Shown here in pieces: positions 16,920 to 24,948 of a stretch of 48,225 nucleotides of DNA. The notes under the pieces were generated by a model. That model worked only from the letters and a program-made list of their open reading frames with translations, ran no database searches and was not told the origin of the DNA. How positions within the stretch are numbered: position 1 is the first letter of the stretch; every line of letters starts with the position of its first letter. The DNA comes from Collinsella aerofaciens (GTDB lineage Bacteria > Actinomycetota > Coriobacteriia > Coriobacteriales > Coriobacteriaceae): assembly GCF_028206795.1 (NCBI RefSeq), contig NZ_JAQLFJ010000013.1:449-48673 (forward strand), read 5' to 3'. A program made the position numbers and the translations under genes.

Positions 16920-17945
16920 TTAAGCAACGAACTTCTCGAAGTACTTGATGGTGCGGACCATCTGAGAGGTGTAGGAGTTCTCGTTGTCGTACCAAGAGGT
17001 GACCTGAACGAGGGTCTGGCCGTTGCCGAGATCAGAGCACATGGTCTGAGTGGCGTCGAAGATGGAGCCGTGGGTCTCGCCGACGATGTCGCGGGAGACG
17101 ATCTGGTCCTCGTTGTAGGCGAAGGTATCGGGGATGGTCTCGGCGTAGGCCTTCATGGCAGCGTTGACCTCGTCGACGGTGACCTTCTTGTCAACGACGG
17201 CGTAGAGGTTGGTCAGCGAGCCGGTCGGCGTCGGGACGCGCTGGGCGGCACCGATGAGCTTGCCGTTGAGCTCGGGGAGAACCAGGCCGATGGCCTTGGC
17301 AGCGCCCGTGGTGTTCGGGACGATGTTCTCGGAGCAGGCGCGGGAGCGACGGAAGTTGCCCTTGCGCTGCGGGCCGTCGAGCGGCATCTGGTCGCCGGTG
17401 AAGGCGTGGATGGTGGTCATGATGCCGGAGACGATGGGAGCGAAGTCGTTCAGGCCCTTGGCCATCGGGGCGAGGCAGTTGGTGGTGCAGGAAGCAGCGG
17501 AGATGATGTTGTCCTCAGCGGTCAGCGTCTCATGGTTGACGTTGTACACGATGGTGGGCAGATCGCTGCCGGCCGGAGCGGAGATGACGACCTTCTTGGC
17601 GCCAGCGTTGATGTGGGCCTGAGCCTTAGCCTTGCTGGTGTAGAAGCCGGTGCACTCGAGAACGACGTCGACGTCGAGGTCGCCCCAAGGCAGGTTGTTG
17701 GCGTCGGCCTCCTTGTAGATCTTGATCTCCTTGCCGTCAACGGTGATGGAATCCTCGCCAGCGACGACCTCGTGATCGCGAGCATAGTTGCCCTGCGTGG
17801 AGTCGTACTTCAGCAGGTAAGCGAGCATATCGGGAGAGGTGAGGTCGTTGATAGCGACGATCTCGGAGCCCTCATGACCGAACATCTGGCGGAAGGCCAG
17901 ACGACCGATGCGACCGAAGCCGTTAATAGCAACCTTTACTGCCAT
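16920..17945 (-). CDS. gap: Glyceraldehyde-3-phosphate dehydrogenase, type I
   Basis: A 341-residue NAD-dependent enzyme of glycolysis. The Rossmann motif INGFGRIGR is at the N-terminus and the catalytic Cys lies in [19 protein letters not shown] and WYDNENSY are also present. The ATG at 17945 follows AAAGGAG. It sits between whiA and pgk as in many actinobacteria but has its own terminator. Upstream are a candidate -10 TATATT and a CG-centred palindrome at 18078-18095. Confidence 0.98.
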   Translation of the reverse strand: MAVKVAINGFGRIGRLAFRQMFGHEGSEIVAINDLTSPDMLAYLLKYDSTQGNYARDHEVVAGEDSITVDGKEIKIYKEADANNLPWGDLDVDVVLECTGFYTSKAKAQAHINAGAKKVVISAPAGSDLPTIVYNVNHETLTAEDNIISAASCTTNCLAPMAKGLNDFAPIVSGIMTTIHAFTGDQMPLDGPQRKGNFRRSRACSENIVPNTTGAAKAIGLVLPELNGKLIGAAQRVPTPTGSLTNLYAVVDKKVTVDEVNAAMKAYAETIPDTFAYNEDQIVSRDIVGETHGSIFDATQTMCSDLGNGQTLVQVTSWYDNENSYTSQMVRTIKYFEKFVA

Positions 17946-18017
17946 TGTGTCTCCTTTCGTAAGGCCCCCGCAAGCTACAGCGCCTGCCGTTGAGGCCCAC
18001 AAACTAACCACTCGCCT

Positions 18018-18023
18018 AATATA
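18018..18023 (-). promoter_or_regulatory. Candidate -10 of the gap promoter
   Basis: Minus strand TATATT preceded by a run of eight A. A -35 at the correct distance (TGAAAT or GTGAAA) is poor, which would suit a promoter helped by an activator bound upstream. Confidence 0.4.
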
Positions 18024-18077
18024 CCTTTTTTTTGGCTTGAATTTCACGAGAATGCTCGAAATTGAAAATCAAATTTG

Positions 18078-18095
18078 CGTTAAAACGCTTTAACG
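18078..18095. promoter_or_regulatory. CG-centred palindrome upstream of gap (LacI-family-like operator)
   Basis: CGTTAAAACGCTTTAACG is symmetric at 16 of 18 positions with a central CG, the form typical of LacI/CcpA-family operators. It lies roughly 70 bp upstream of the candidate gap start. GTTAAA half-sites recur at 18105-18110 and 18132-18137. No such regulator is encoded in the window, so assignment is by motif form only. Confidence 0.45.
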
Positions 18096-18138
18096 TATAA
18101 AACAGCAGTTAAACCACCATAAAAGCTATTGCGTTAAA

Positions 18139-19068
18139 CTACCCGCTTGCTTCAATGAGCTTTTCAAGGCGCAAAACACGGTGATACAAGGCCGACTTCG
18201 ACAAAGGAGGGTCGGCCATTTCCCCCAAATCTCGCAGTGAGAGATCGGGGTAACGCTCGCGTAAGTCACAAAAAACTGCCAGAGCGTCCGGCAGCGTTTC
18301 GCGCAAACCGCGCCGATCAAGCTCATCGATGAGCGCAAGCTGATGTTGGGCGGCACCGGCACTTCTGGTCTGGTTGGCAAGCTCTGCGTTCACGCGACGA
18401 TTCACGTCGTTCTTCACCAGCTTAACCGCGCGGGCCTCTTCAATCTCGGCAACGCTGCGCTTGGCGCCAATCAGCTGTAACAGACGTTTAATCTCCTCGG
18501 CACTCTTGATGTACACGGCATACGAGCCGCGACGCGCATTGACGCGGGCGTGAACTCCAATCTGCTCCAGAAGGTCGCAAAGTCCCTTTGCATACTCCTC
18601 GCCCTGAACCGCGATCTCCAAATGAAAATCGCCACGCGGGTCGGCAACAAAGCCTCCGGCAATCAGCGCACCGCGAATATAGGCGAGCCTGCAGCAAGGA
18701 CGGGCGACGATGTGGCGCGGCACACCCGCGACGAGCCCTCCCCTACGGTCGAGAATGCCCAGCAGCACCAGAGCCTTATCCAAATCGGGCTGATCGGGCA
18801 AGGTGATGAGATAGTTTCGTACCTTGTGCAGGACCGACTTACGAACCGTGAATTCGGTCTTGAGCTTAAGGATACGATGCGTCAGCGCAATCATCGTGCG
18901 CGCCACAGCACCCGTCTCGGTCGCGACCGTCAAGCGGTACCGTCCCGAGCCCGCCAGCGAAAGCGTGCCGCTCACACGCGTTAGCGCAGCAAGCGTCGAC
19001 AAATCGCAGTATTCGCATTCTGGTTCGCAGCGCGCAAGCTCGTCACGCACCTCAGCGGTAAACGACAT
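18139..19068 (-). CDS. whiA: DNA-binding protein WhiA
   Basis: A 309-residue regulator with an N-terminal LAGLIDADG-type homing-endonuclease-like fold (about 1-200; CCRLAYIRGALIAGG) and a C-terminal helix-turn-helix (about 220-300; LSLRDLGEMADPPLSKSAL). WhiA controls sporulation genes in Streptomyces and cell-cycle or division genes in other Gram-positives; the role in non-sporulating Coriobacteriia is not established. The start lies 6 nt after rapZ, whose stop codon overlaps its AGG ribosome binding site, so the two are coupled. Confidence 0.95.
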   Translation of the reverse strand: MSFTAEVRDELARCEPECEYCDLSTLAALTRVSGTLSLAGSGRYRLTVATETGAVARTMIALTHRILKLKTEFTVRKSVLHKVRNYLITLPDQPDLDKALVLLGILDRRGGLVAGVPRHIVARPCCRLAYIRGALIAGGFVADPRGDFHLEIAVQGEEYAKGLCDLLEQIGVHARVNARRGSYAVYIKSAEEIKRLLQLIGAKRSVAEIEEARAVKLVKNDVNRRVNAELANQTRSAGAAQHQLALIDELDRRGLRETLPDALAVFCDLRERYPDLSLRDLGEMADPPLSKSALYHRVLRLEKLIEASG

Positions 19069-19074
19069 GTAAAC

Positions 19075-19995
19075 CTATGCCTTCGTGTTGGCACGCGACA
19101 GGTCACGGTGGGAGATGCTCACATGATACTGAGCACCCTCCAGGTAGCGGGCCGTGGCCTCGGCAATGGCGACGCTACGGTGCTGTCCGCCTGTGCAGCC
19201 GATAGCAATGGAAAGCTGCGGCTTGCCCTCTGCGATATAACCCGGCATGACCGTATCGAGCAGCTGAGTCCAGGCCTTCCAGAACTCCTGGGTCTTGGGG
19301 TGGTCCAAGACAAAATCGGAGACCTTCTTATCGAGACCGGTCATGGTGCGCATCTCGGGATCGTAGAAAGGATTGGGCAAGAAGCGAACATCGATCATGA
19401 TATCCGCCTCGATGGGCATGCCATGCTTAAAGCCAAACGAGAACACGTGGACATCCATAAGCTGCTGGTCGGACAGCTCGGAAAAAGCCATGCGCAGCTT
19501 GTTGCGCAAGGCAGAAGTGCGCAAGCGGCTCGTGTCGATAATCATATCGGCTCGATCGCGAACGCCCTGCAGCTGCAGACGTTCACGCTGAATAGCGTCG
19601 GCCGTGGTCTCCCCCGGCTTTGCAATGGGATGGCGACGACGGTTTTCGCTATACCGGCGAATCAGCACCTCGTCAGACGCCTCGAGAAACACAATGTCGC
19701 AGCTCATCTCGCGCTCTTCCAGTGCGGCAACAGCATCGAGCAGTTCATCGAACAAGCCCTGGCTACGCAGGTCGCAGGTAACGGCAAGGTGCCTGCCCAC
19801 GCCCGTATTGATGCCAACGAGCTCAGCAAGCTGGGCAATCAGGCGTGGGGGCAGGTTGTCGATACAAAAATAGCCCATGTCCTCAAACACATGCATGGCT
19901 TGCGTTCGGCCCGAGCCGGACATTCCGGTGATGATAACGATATCGGGGATACGCTCCGAGCGCTCCGCCGCATCCATGGCATCTCCCTTTTGCAT
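19075..19995 (-). CDS. rapZ: RapZ/YvcJ family nucleotide-binding protein
   Basis: A 306-residue protein with an N-terminal P-loop domain (GMSGSGRT, where Arg replaces the usual Lys, as is common in actinobacterial members), DNLPP, and the conserved C-terminal IGCTGGQHRSV and SHRDL. In enteric bacteria RapZ steers small-RNA decay in amino-sugar metabolism; in Gram-positives its role is less clear. Two starts are plausible: ATG 19995 with AGGAGG at 5 nt (used here) and ATG 19977 with AGGGAG. In most actinobacteria yvcK lies between rapZ and whiA; it is missing here. Confidence 0.92.
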   Translation of the reverse strand: MQKGDAMDAAERSERIPDIVIITGMSGSGRTQAMHVFEDMGYFCIDNLPPRLIAQLAELVGINTGVGRHLAVTCDLRSQGLFDELLDAVAALEEREMSCDIVFLEASDEVLIRRYSENRRRHPIAKPGETTADAIQRERLQLQGVRDRADMIIDTSRLRTSALRNKLRMAFSELSDQQLMDVHVFSFGFKHGMPIEADIMIDVRFLPNPFYDPEMRTMTGLDKKVSDFVLDHPKTQEFWKAWTQLLDTVMPGYIAEGKPQLSIAIGCTGGQHRSVAIAEATARYLEGAQYHVSISHRDLSRANTKA

Positions 19996-20006
19996 GTGTG
20001 CCTCCT

Positions 20007-20042
20007 AAAATAAGCGCGGGACCCGGCCAGCGGATCCCGCGC
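20007..20042 (-). terminator. Terminator-like hairpin between nanE and rapZ
   Basis: Minus strand: GCGCGGGAtCC and GGgTCCCGCGC form an 11-bp stem, followed by TTATTTT and then the rapZ AGGAGG. It probably ends the nan operon. A TATACT hexamer at 20061-20066 lies upstream of it, so it might also fall within the rapZ leader. Confidence 0.7.
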
Positions 20043-20093
20043 GATCAATTGCCTTTATTGAGTATACCGCCCCAAGCGGATACAAGGCCCGTC

Positions 20094-20780
20094 TTACGCC
20101 TCAAGCGCAGCCTTGAACCAACTTGTAATACTCGTGGGGTGCGTGATAGCGGTGCCGACGACAACGGCCCACGCGCCGGCGTCGATTGCAGCGCGAGCCT
20201 TCTCGGGCGTATGCACGCGACCCTCGCAAATGATGGGAAGGCCGGGAAATTCCTCGGTCGCCTGACGCAGGAGCGGCAGGTCGGGGCCATCGGCCATGGT
20301 GCAGTCGATGGCGGCGACACCGTGAGAGAGTGTGGTGGATACCAGGTCGAAGCCCATATCAACCGCACGGCGAATGTCCTCGATGGTGGCACAATCCGCC
20401 ATCAGGAGCACACCCTCCTCGTGCAGCGGGCGGAAGGTATCCTCGACCGACTTGCCATCGGGACGCGGACGATCGGTGGCGTCGATCGCCACGATATCGG
20501 CACCCGCAGCAACGCAGGCACGAGCGTGACGCAGCGTCGGCGTGATGTAAACGCCCTCGTGCCCGTCCTTCCACAGACCGATGACGGGAACCTCACAGCG
20601 ACCCTTAATGGCGGCAATGTCGGCAAGGCCCTGGCAGCGAATGGCGGCGGCGCCGCCAAGCTCGCAAGCGCGAGACATTTGAGCCATGGTCTCGGGCGTA
20701 CGAAGCGGCTCGCCCATATACGCCTGAACGCTCACGACGAGTTTGCCCTTCAGGGACTGGATCAAAGGATCAACGGTCAT
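20094..20780 (-). CDS. nanE: N-acetylmannosamine-6-phosphate 2-epimerase
   Basis: A 228-residue TIM-barrel enzyme that converts ManNAc-6-P to GlcNAc-6-P. Family features include VSVQAYMGEPLR, AIRCQG, GLWKDG (catalytic Lys), IDATDRPRP and ICEGRVHTPEKA. The ATG at 20780 follows AAAGG; an open 13-residue extension to 20819 has no support. It is the last gene of the sialic acid operon and is separated from the ROK kinase by a long palindrome. Confidence 0.93.
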   Translation of the reverse strand: MTVDPLIQSLKGKLVVSVQAYMGEPLRTPETMAQMSRACELGGAAAIRCQGLADIAAIKGRCEVPVIGLWKDGHEGVYITPTLRHARACVAAGADIVAIDATDRPRPDGKSVEDTFRPLHEEGVLLMADCATIEDIRRAVDMGFDLVSTTLSHGVAAIDCTMADGPDLPLLRQATEEFPGLPIICEGRVHTPEKARAAIDAGAWAVVVGTAITHPTSITSWFKAALEA

Positions 20781-20805
20781 GTTCGACTCAACCTTTCTCA
20801 AAACA

Positions 20806-20903
20806 GCCTTCTGAGACACCGCACCTTGACGTTCAAACCGTCGCTCGCGTACCGAAGTACGCTTCGCTCCTCTTTCACGTCAATCTGCGGCACCTCAGAA
20901 GGC
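20806..20903. repeat. Palindromic repeat, 98 nt, copy B of the GCGTAC-core family
   Basis: Outer arms of 27 nt (20806-20832 and 20877-20903, starting GCCTTCTGAG) pair at about 22 positions, with a central perfect hairpin GCGTAC-CGAA-GTACGC (20847-20862) on the same axis. The inner 44 nt (20833-20876) match 2173-2216 in reverse orientation. It lies between the ROK kinase gene and nanE, inside the nan operon. Confidence 0.8.
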
Positions 20904-20920
20904 GCACTTGGTAGTTATGT

Positions 20921-21886
20921 TTACTTCAACGATGCAAGAAGGTGTTCGGCGGCACCGATGAGCGGCGCGTCGCCCTCCAGAGAGCCGATGAGAATCGGCG
21001 TGTCCTGAAGCGGGTCGAGCGCCTGGCTGGCATAGCCCTCGTGCACCGAGTCCTTCCACGTCTGTGAACGCCAATCGGGACCTTGGTGAATCACGCCGCC
21101 CGAAAGCACGATGACCTCAGGGTCCAGGATGTTAGCGAGCGAGCCCAGGCTGGCGCCCAGCGCAAAGCCGGCGTCATGAATGACCTCGGTCGCCTTTGCG
21201 TCGCCTGCGCGGCACAGGTCGTTCACGTCACGGCCGACCGAAGGACGGCTGGGGTCGACGCGGCCAAAACGCTCATCGTACATGCGCCCGATTGATGTTC
21301 CGGAAGCAACCGACTCCAGATGGCCGGAACGCCCGCAGGCGCAGGGAATGCCGGCGGCAGCCGAGCACTCGATGTGGCCCATATGGCCGGCAGCACCATG
21401 GAAGCCCTGCATCACGCGGCCGTTCTCGACATATGCGCCGCCGATGCCCGTACCGATGCCCAAACACAAGACGGAGAACTTGCCCTTGCCGACGCCCCAG
21501 TGGGCCTCGCCCAGAGCATGAGCCTGCACGTCGCCTACAACGGCAACGGGAAGGCCGAGGTCCTCGCGCAGACGCGGCCCCAACTGAACGCCGGACCAGC
21601 CGGGCATAATCTCATTGGCATACGCGATGGCGCCCGTCTTGGGGTCGACGACACCGGCAGCGCCGATGCCAACTCCGAGGACCTCGACATCGGGATTTGC
21701 CTCAAGAGCTGCCTTGATAGACGCCTCGATGCGCTGGAAGACCGCTTCACCACCCTCCTGGGCCTCGGTGGGAACCTCAGCCTCAAAAACGGGATGGGGC
21801 ACACCGCCGTCAGCCGGGTACTCCATGATGGCAGTCGCGATCTTAGTTCCGCCGATATCGACAGAGCAGACGTACTTGTTCTCCAT
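20921..21886 (-). CDS. nanK: ROK family kinase, probable N-acetylmannosamine kinase
   Basis: A 321-residue sugar kinase of the ROK family, expected to phosphorylate ManNAc. It has the ATP motif DIGGTK (10-15), the catalytic Asp in VGDVQAHALGE (Asp119), GIGTGIGG (143-150) and a zinc-binding region. That region reads His171, CACG (182-185), then His189 where most ROK proteins have a third Cys (CxCGxxGCxE). GGAG precedes the ATG at 21886. Its place between nanA and nanE supports ManNAc as substrate, but ROK members also include glucokinases. Confidence 0.82.
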   Translation of the reverse strand: MENKYVCSVDIGGTKIATAIMEYPADGGVPHPVFEAEVPTEAQEGGEAVFQRIEASIKAALEANPDVEVLGVGIGAAGVVDPKTGAIAYANEIMPGWSGVQLGPRLREDLGLPVAVVGDVQAHALGEAHWGVGKGKFSVLCLGIGTGIGGAYVENGRVMQGFHGAAGHMGHIECSAAAGIPCACGRSGHLESVASGTSIGRMYDERFGRVDPSRPSVGRDVNDLCRAGDAKATEVIHDAGFALGASLGSLANILDPEVIVLSGGVIHQGPDWRSQTWKDSVHEGYASQALDPLQDTPILIGSLEGDAPLIGAAEHLLASLK

Positions 21887-21958
21887 GTCGTTCTCCTTCG
21901 GAGACAAAACAACTACAGGAAATGCGCCGTCAGGCTAGCCATCACAGCGCGGTAAAGG

Positions 21959-22054
21959 TTTTCCAGGTGCCCGAGATCGCCGAGAAACCGTGCGGCCATT
22001 GGCCTAATGGGTCATGGCCGCACGGTTGAACGGCGAGGTCGGGTGCCTGGGAAA
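21959..22054. repeat. Long palindrome, 96 nt, between nanA and the ROK kinase gene
   Basis: Outer 24-nt arms (21959-21982 and 22031-22054) pair with a few mismatches, and the inner arms AACCGTGCGGCCAT (21986-21999) and its complement (22014-22027) are perfect, on one axis. It starts 3 nt beyond the nanA stop. It shares layout but not core sequence with the repeats at 2145 and 20806. Confidence 0.75.
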
Positions 22055-22057
22055 GCT

Positions 22058-22978
22058 TTAAAGGAGACCGTTGTCCTGGAGGACCTTGCGAATCGCCTCG
22101 ACGTTCTCACCGGTCATGGCCTTCACCGGGCGCGGCATGGTCGGGCTGTCGAAGATGCCCATGAGGTTCATAGCGGTCTTGAAGGCGCCGACGCCACCGG
22201 CATAGCCCTGGACGCCCGAGGTGACATCCCAGATGTGCGAAATCTCATTGAGGCGATCCTGCTCGGCCTTGACGGTAGCCCAGTCACCAGCCTGAGCGGC
22301 CTTCCACTGACGAACGTAGCCCTCGGGCTCAACGTTGGCGAGGCCCGGAACGGAACCGTCGGCGCCACCGAGATAGGCACCGTCGACGACGACCTCATGG
22401 CCGGTAAGGATGCTCATCGGATGGCCGTTCTTCTCGTTCTCCTGAATGAGGTAGCGGAACGAGATGTCATCGCCCGAGGAATCCTTGACGCCAGCCAGGA
22501 CGCCCTCGGCGCCGAGCTTAGCAAGGAGCTTCCAGGGGAGCTTGGTGTGGACGCACACGGGGATGTCGTAGGCGAAGATGGGCAGGTCGAGTTCCTCGTG
22601 AAGGATGCGGAAGTGCTCCTCGACCTCGGTCATGCCCTGCAGGGCATAGAACGGGCAGGTGGCGACGAGCGCATCGGCGCCCAGCTCCTGAGCGACCTTG
22701 CCGTGCTCGATCATGCGCTCGGTCTCGGTGTCGATGATGCCGACCAGAACGGGAACGCGGTGGTCGACGATACGGACGGCCTCTGCGACAATCTGGCGAC
22801 GGCGCTCGTCGGTGGAGAAGACGACCTCGCCCGAGGAGCCCAGGAAGAACAGGCCATCGACGCCGGCATCGATCATGCGGTTGATGCTGCGCTCAAAGGA
22901 GGCAACGTCGAGCTGGTGGTCTTCGGTATCGGGAACAACGACGGGAGGGATAACGCCGGTGAATTTCTGAGTTGCCAC
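22058..22978 (-). CDS. nanA: N-acetylneuraminate lyase (DapA/NanA family)
   Basis: A 306-residue aldolase of the dihydrodipicolinate synthase/NAL family, expected to split N-acetylneuraminate into ManNAc and pyruvate. GSSGE (47-51), Tyr137 in YDIP and the Schiff-base Lys165 in AGVKDSSGD are intact. A GTG start at 22978 is chosen because AAGGAG lies directly upstream and no ATG is nearby. The family also contains other keto-acid aldolases, so the nan call leans on nanE, the ROK kinase and the transporter in the same operon. Confidence 0.87.
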   Translation of the reverse strand: MATQKFTGVIPPVVVPDTEDHQLDVASFERSINRMIDAGVDGLFFLGSSGEVVFSTDERRRQIVAEAVRIVDHRVPVLVGIIDTETERMIEHGKVAQELGADALVATCPFYALQGMTEVEEHFRILHEELDLPIFAYDIPVCVHTKLPWKLLAKLGAEGVLAGVKDSSGDDISFRYLIQENEKNGHPMSILTGHEVVVDGAYLGGADGSVPGLANVEPEGYVRQWKAAQAGDWATVKAEQDRLNEISHIWDVTSGVQGYAGGVGAFKTAMNLMGIFDSPTMPRPVKAMTGENVEAIRKVLQDNGLL

Positions 22979-23046
22979 AAGAATCTCCTTAGTTGTCTGG
23001 CGGGCAGCCCTATGCCGCCCACTCTTGTTGGCGGTGTCCAGGCCGT

Positions 23047-23898
23047 CTAGGCCAAAGAACACGAATAGAACGTTTGGTTAAAGAAGTCGACGACTTCGTT
23101 TTCGAACGCATTGATGCGCTCGTGAGCGTATTTGGCATAGATGATATGCCTCCGGTCACACTCAAGACCGTTGAATACGGCAAACTGGCCCTTGGGATCA
23201 CTCACGGTATCCATGAGCGATGTGCCCATGAGCACCGAGCCACGAACCCGAGGCGACAGCGTCTCGAGACCGCTGGGAAGCGGATTGGCAAGCGCCGTGC
23301 AGGCAAGGCCCCGCTCGTCCAGAGCAGAAACCGCCAGCGCGACACCGCCGCCAAGGCCCTCGCCCCATGCAAAGATGCGGTCGGGATCCATGCCATCAAG
23401 GTTGCGCGCCACCTTCGCCAACGCGCAGCCCCAACGGACACGCTCGACAAAAGCAGGCGAGGTAATCCCCTGCTGCAGATCGCTGGATCCAATAGTCTCA
23501 TCGTCCAGCGCAAGCACGGCATATCCCATGGCGGCAAACCGCGTCATGTGATGCCATCCCCGCACGGGTCGGTCGATGTCATGGAACATCAGACACAGCG
23601 GAACAAGCTCGGATCTTCGGGCGCAACCAGAGGGCTCAATCAAACGGCCGTGCACGACATACCCGCCGAGCTCAAAGGAAACCTCGGAGTAGCGCGCGCA
23701 CGGATTGGCGAAATCAATCGCCGTAACGGTCAGCCCGCAAACCTCAAGGTCCGAAGCGGCTGTCTCCAACTCGGAAACATCCGCAGAAGCATCGCCGCGC
23801 CAATCCCGGAAATCAGAGAGCCTTGACGAAACCGTCCCAGCAATTCCCGCAAGCTCGGGGACAATCAGCTCATCGATATTGCTCTCGCACTTAGACAT
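23047..23898 (-). CDS. CE7 acetylesterase-like protein lacking the catalytic serine
   Basis: A 283-residue alpha/beta-hydrolase paralogous to the next gene upstream (23891-24868). The C-terminal halves align well: Asp230 (LMDTVSDP) and His259 (YAHERI) match the catalytic Asp and His. The nucleophile motif GASQGG has become GEGLGG, so Ser is replaced by Gly181 (codon GGC). The RGQ-like segment is also lost (LDDETIGSSD). It is therefore predicted to have no serine-esterase activity and might be a regulatory or binding partner of its paralogue. It starts within the last 8 nt of that gene, so the two are co-translated. Confidence 0.8.
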   Translation of the reverse strand: MSKCESNIDELIVPELAGIAGTVSSRLSDFRDWRGDASADVSELETAASDLEVCGLTVTAIDFANPCARYSEVSFELGGYVVHGRLIEPSGCARRSELVPLCLMFHDIDRPVRGWHHMTRFAAMGYAVLALDDETIGSSDLQQGITSPAFVERVRWGCALAKVARNLDGMDPDRIFAWGEGLGGGVALAVSALDERGLACTALANPLPSGLETLSPRVRGSVLMGTSLMDTVSDPKGQFAVFNGLECDRRHIIYAKYAHERINAFENEVVDFFNQTFYSCSLA

Positions 23899-24868
23899 GA
23901 GCCTCCCCTCCCTTGCAGAAAAATGGAATGATCAGATCGTCAAAATCCTGAATCTCCTCGTGACCGAAGCCTTCAAAGAACTCATGACGCTTTTCACAGG
24001 TCAGGTTGTTGTAGACTGCAAACTGCGTCGCCGGAGGACAGACGATATCGGCTGTGCCCGTGCCAAACAGCACGGGGCATTTGACTATGGGGGCAAAGTT
24101 CTTGGAATCGAAGTACGCCAGCTTGGCATAGGCCTCGTCAATACGAGTCGAGTCCTCGTCAAACCAGCGAGACCAATAGCGCAGACCCTCGTAGGCAATG
24201 TCGTCGGCATCCAAATCCCAGACCAGGCGGAAATCCGACAGGAAGGGATAGAGGATGGCGGCGCGATTGATAAGCTCGCTGTTAAGCGCACAGGTCGCAA
24301 TGCCCAAACCGCCGCCCTGCGATGCGCCGTTCACAAATACACGGGCAAGATCGATGCCCTCGAGCTCACGAACAATACGGCAAAGAATGCGGATATCTTG
24401 GTGCAAGCGGACATAGTAGAGGTTGGCCGGGTCGCCGTCGATACCGGCGACGATATGGCCCGCGACCGTCGTTCCCTCAAATCCACCAATGTCCTCGGAG
24501 GGACCTCCTTGGCCGGGGCAGTCGAGGGCGATGAGTGCCATGCCCATGCCCGCAAACGACGCCTGCTCAAACCAGCTGCGGCTTGCACCCGGATACCCAT
24601 GGAACTGAAGTACCAATGGCACGGGCTCGTCCGAGACAGGTTTAAGGTACTTGGCGTGCAGGCGAGCGCCGCACATGCCGGTATACCAGAGATCGAAAAG
24701 CTGGCAGGTCACGGCATCGGTGACCGATGCCGCCTCGATCGCATAGTCAAGCCCGACGGCGTCAGCCTCGGCCATGCGATCCTTCCAAAAGAGATCGAAA
24801 TCTGATGGACGGGACATAGCGCCTCGATATTCACCAAATTGATGTTGTAGCTCCTGAGCACTTGGCAT
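23891..24868 (-). CDS. CE7 family acetylesterase, probable sialate O-acetylesterase
   Basis: A 325-residue cytoplasmic alpha/beta-hydrolase of the acetyl xylan esterase/cephalosporin-C deacetylase type. It shows the oxyanion GYPG region, CPGQGG, the nucleophile motif GASQGGG (Ser183), catalytic Asp274 in GTADIVCPP and His303 in GFGHEE. CE7 genes also occur in streptococcal sialic-acid loci, so removal of O-acetyl groups from imported sialic acid is the likely job. The start is uncertain: ATG 24868 is used, ATG 24817 with GAGG close by is possible, and TTG 24883 is less likely. Confidence 0.85.
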   Translation of the reverse strand: MPSAQELQHQFGEYRGAMSRPSDFDLFWKDRMAEADAVGLDYAIEAASVTDAVTCQLFDLWYTGMCGARLHAKYLKPVSDEPVPLVLQFHGYPGASRSWFEQASFAGMGMALIALDCPGQGGPSEDIGGFEGTTVAGHIVAGIDGDPANLYYVRLHQDIRILCRIVRELEGIDLARVFVNGASQGGGLGIATCALNSELINRAAILYPFLSDFRLVWDLDADDIAYEGLRYWSRWFDEDSTRIDEAYAKLAYFDSKNFAPIVKCPVLFGTGTADIVCPPATQFAVYNNLTCEKRHEFFEGFGHEEIQDFDDLIIPFFCKGGEAHV

Positions 24869-24904
24869 GGCTCGTGAACCCAACCTTTCGAAATCGCAAC
24901 GGAG

Positions 24905-24932
24905 GTGCGCCCGGCAAGGGAACCGGGCGCAC
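24905..24932 (-). promoter_or_regulatory. Intercistronic hairpin between transporter and esterase genes
   Basis: GTGCGCCCGG (24905-24914) and CCGGGCGCAC (24923-24932) form a perfect 10-bp stem with an 8-nt loop. There is no T-run, so it more likely protects or separates mRNA segments than terminates. It sits 16 nt beyond the stop of the ATPase gene. Confidence 0.65.
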
Positions 24933-24948
24933 GGGAGGGAAAGCGAAG

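Noticed and set aside
20094..24868. Reading nanA as dihydrodipicolinate synthase (dapA)
   Set aside because: The family is shared, but the operon with nanE, a ROK kinase, CE7 esterases and a Sat-like importer fits sialic-acid breakdown, not lysine synthesis.
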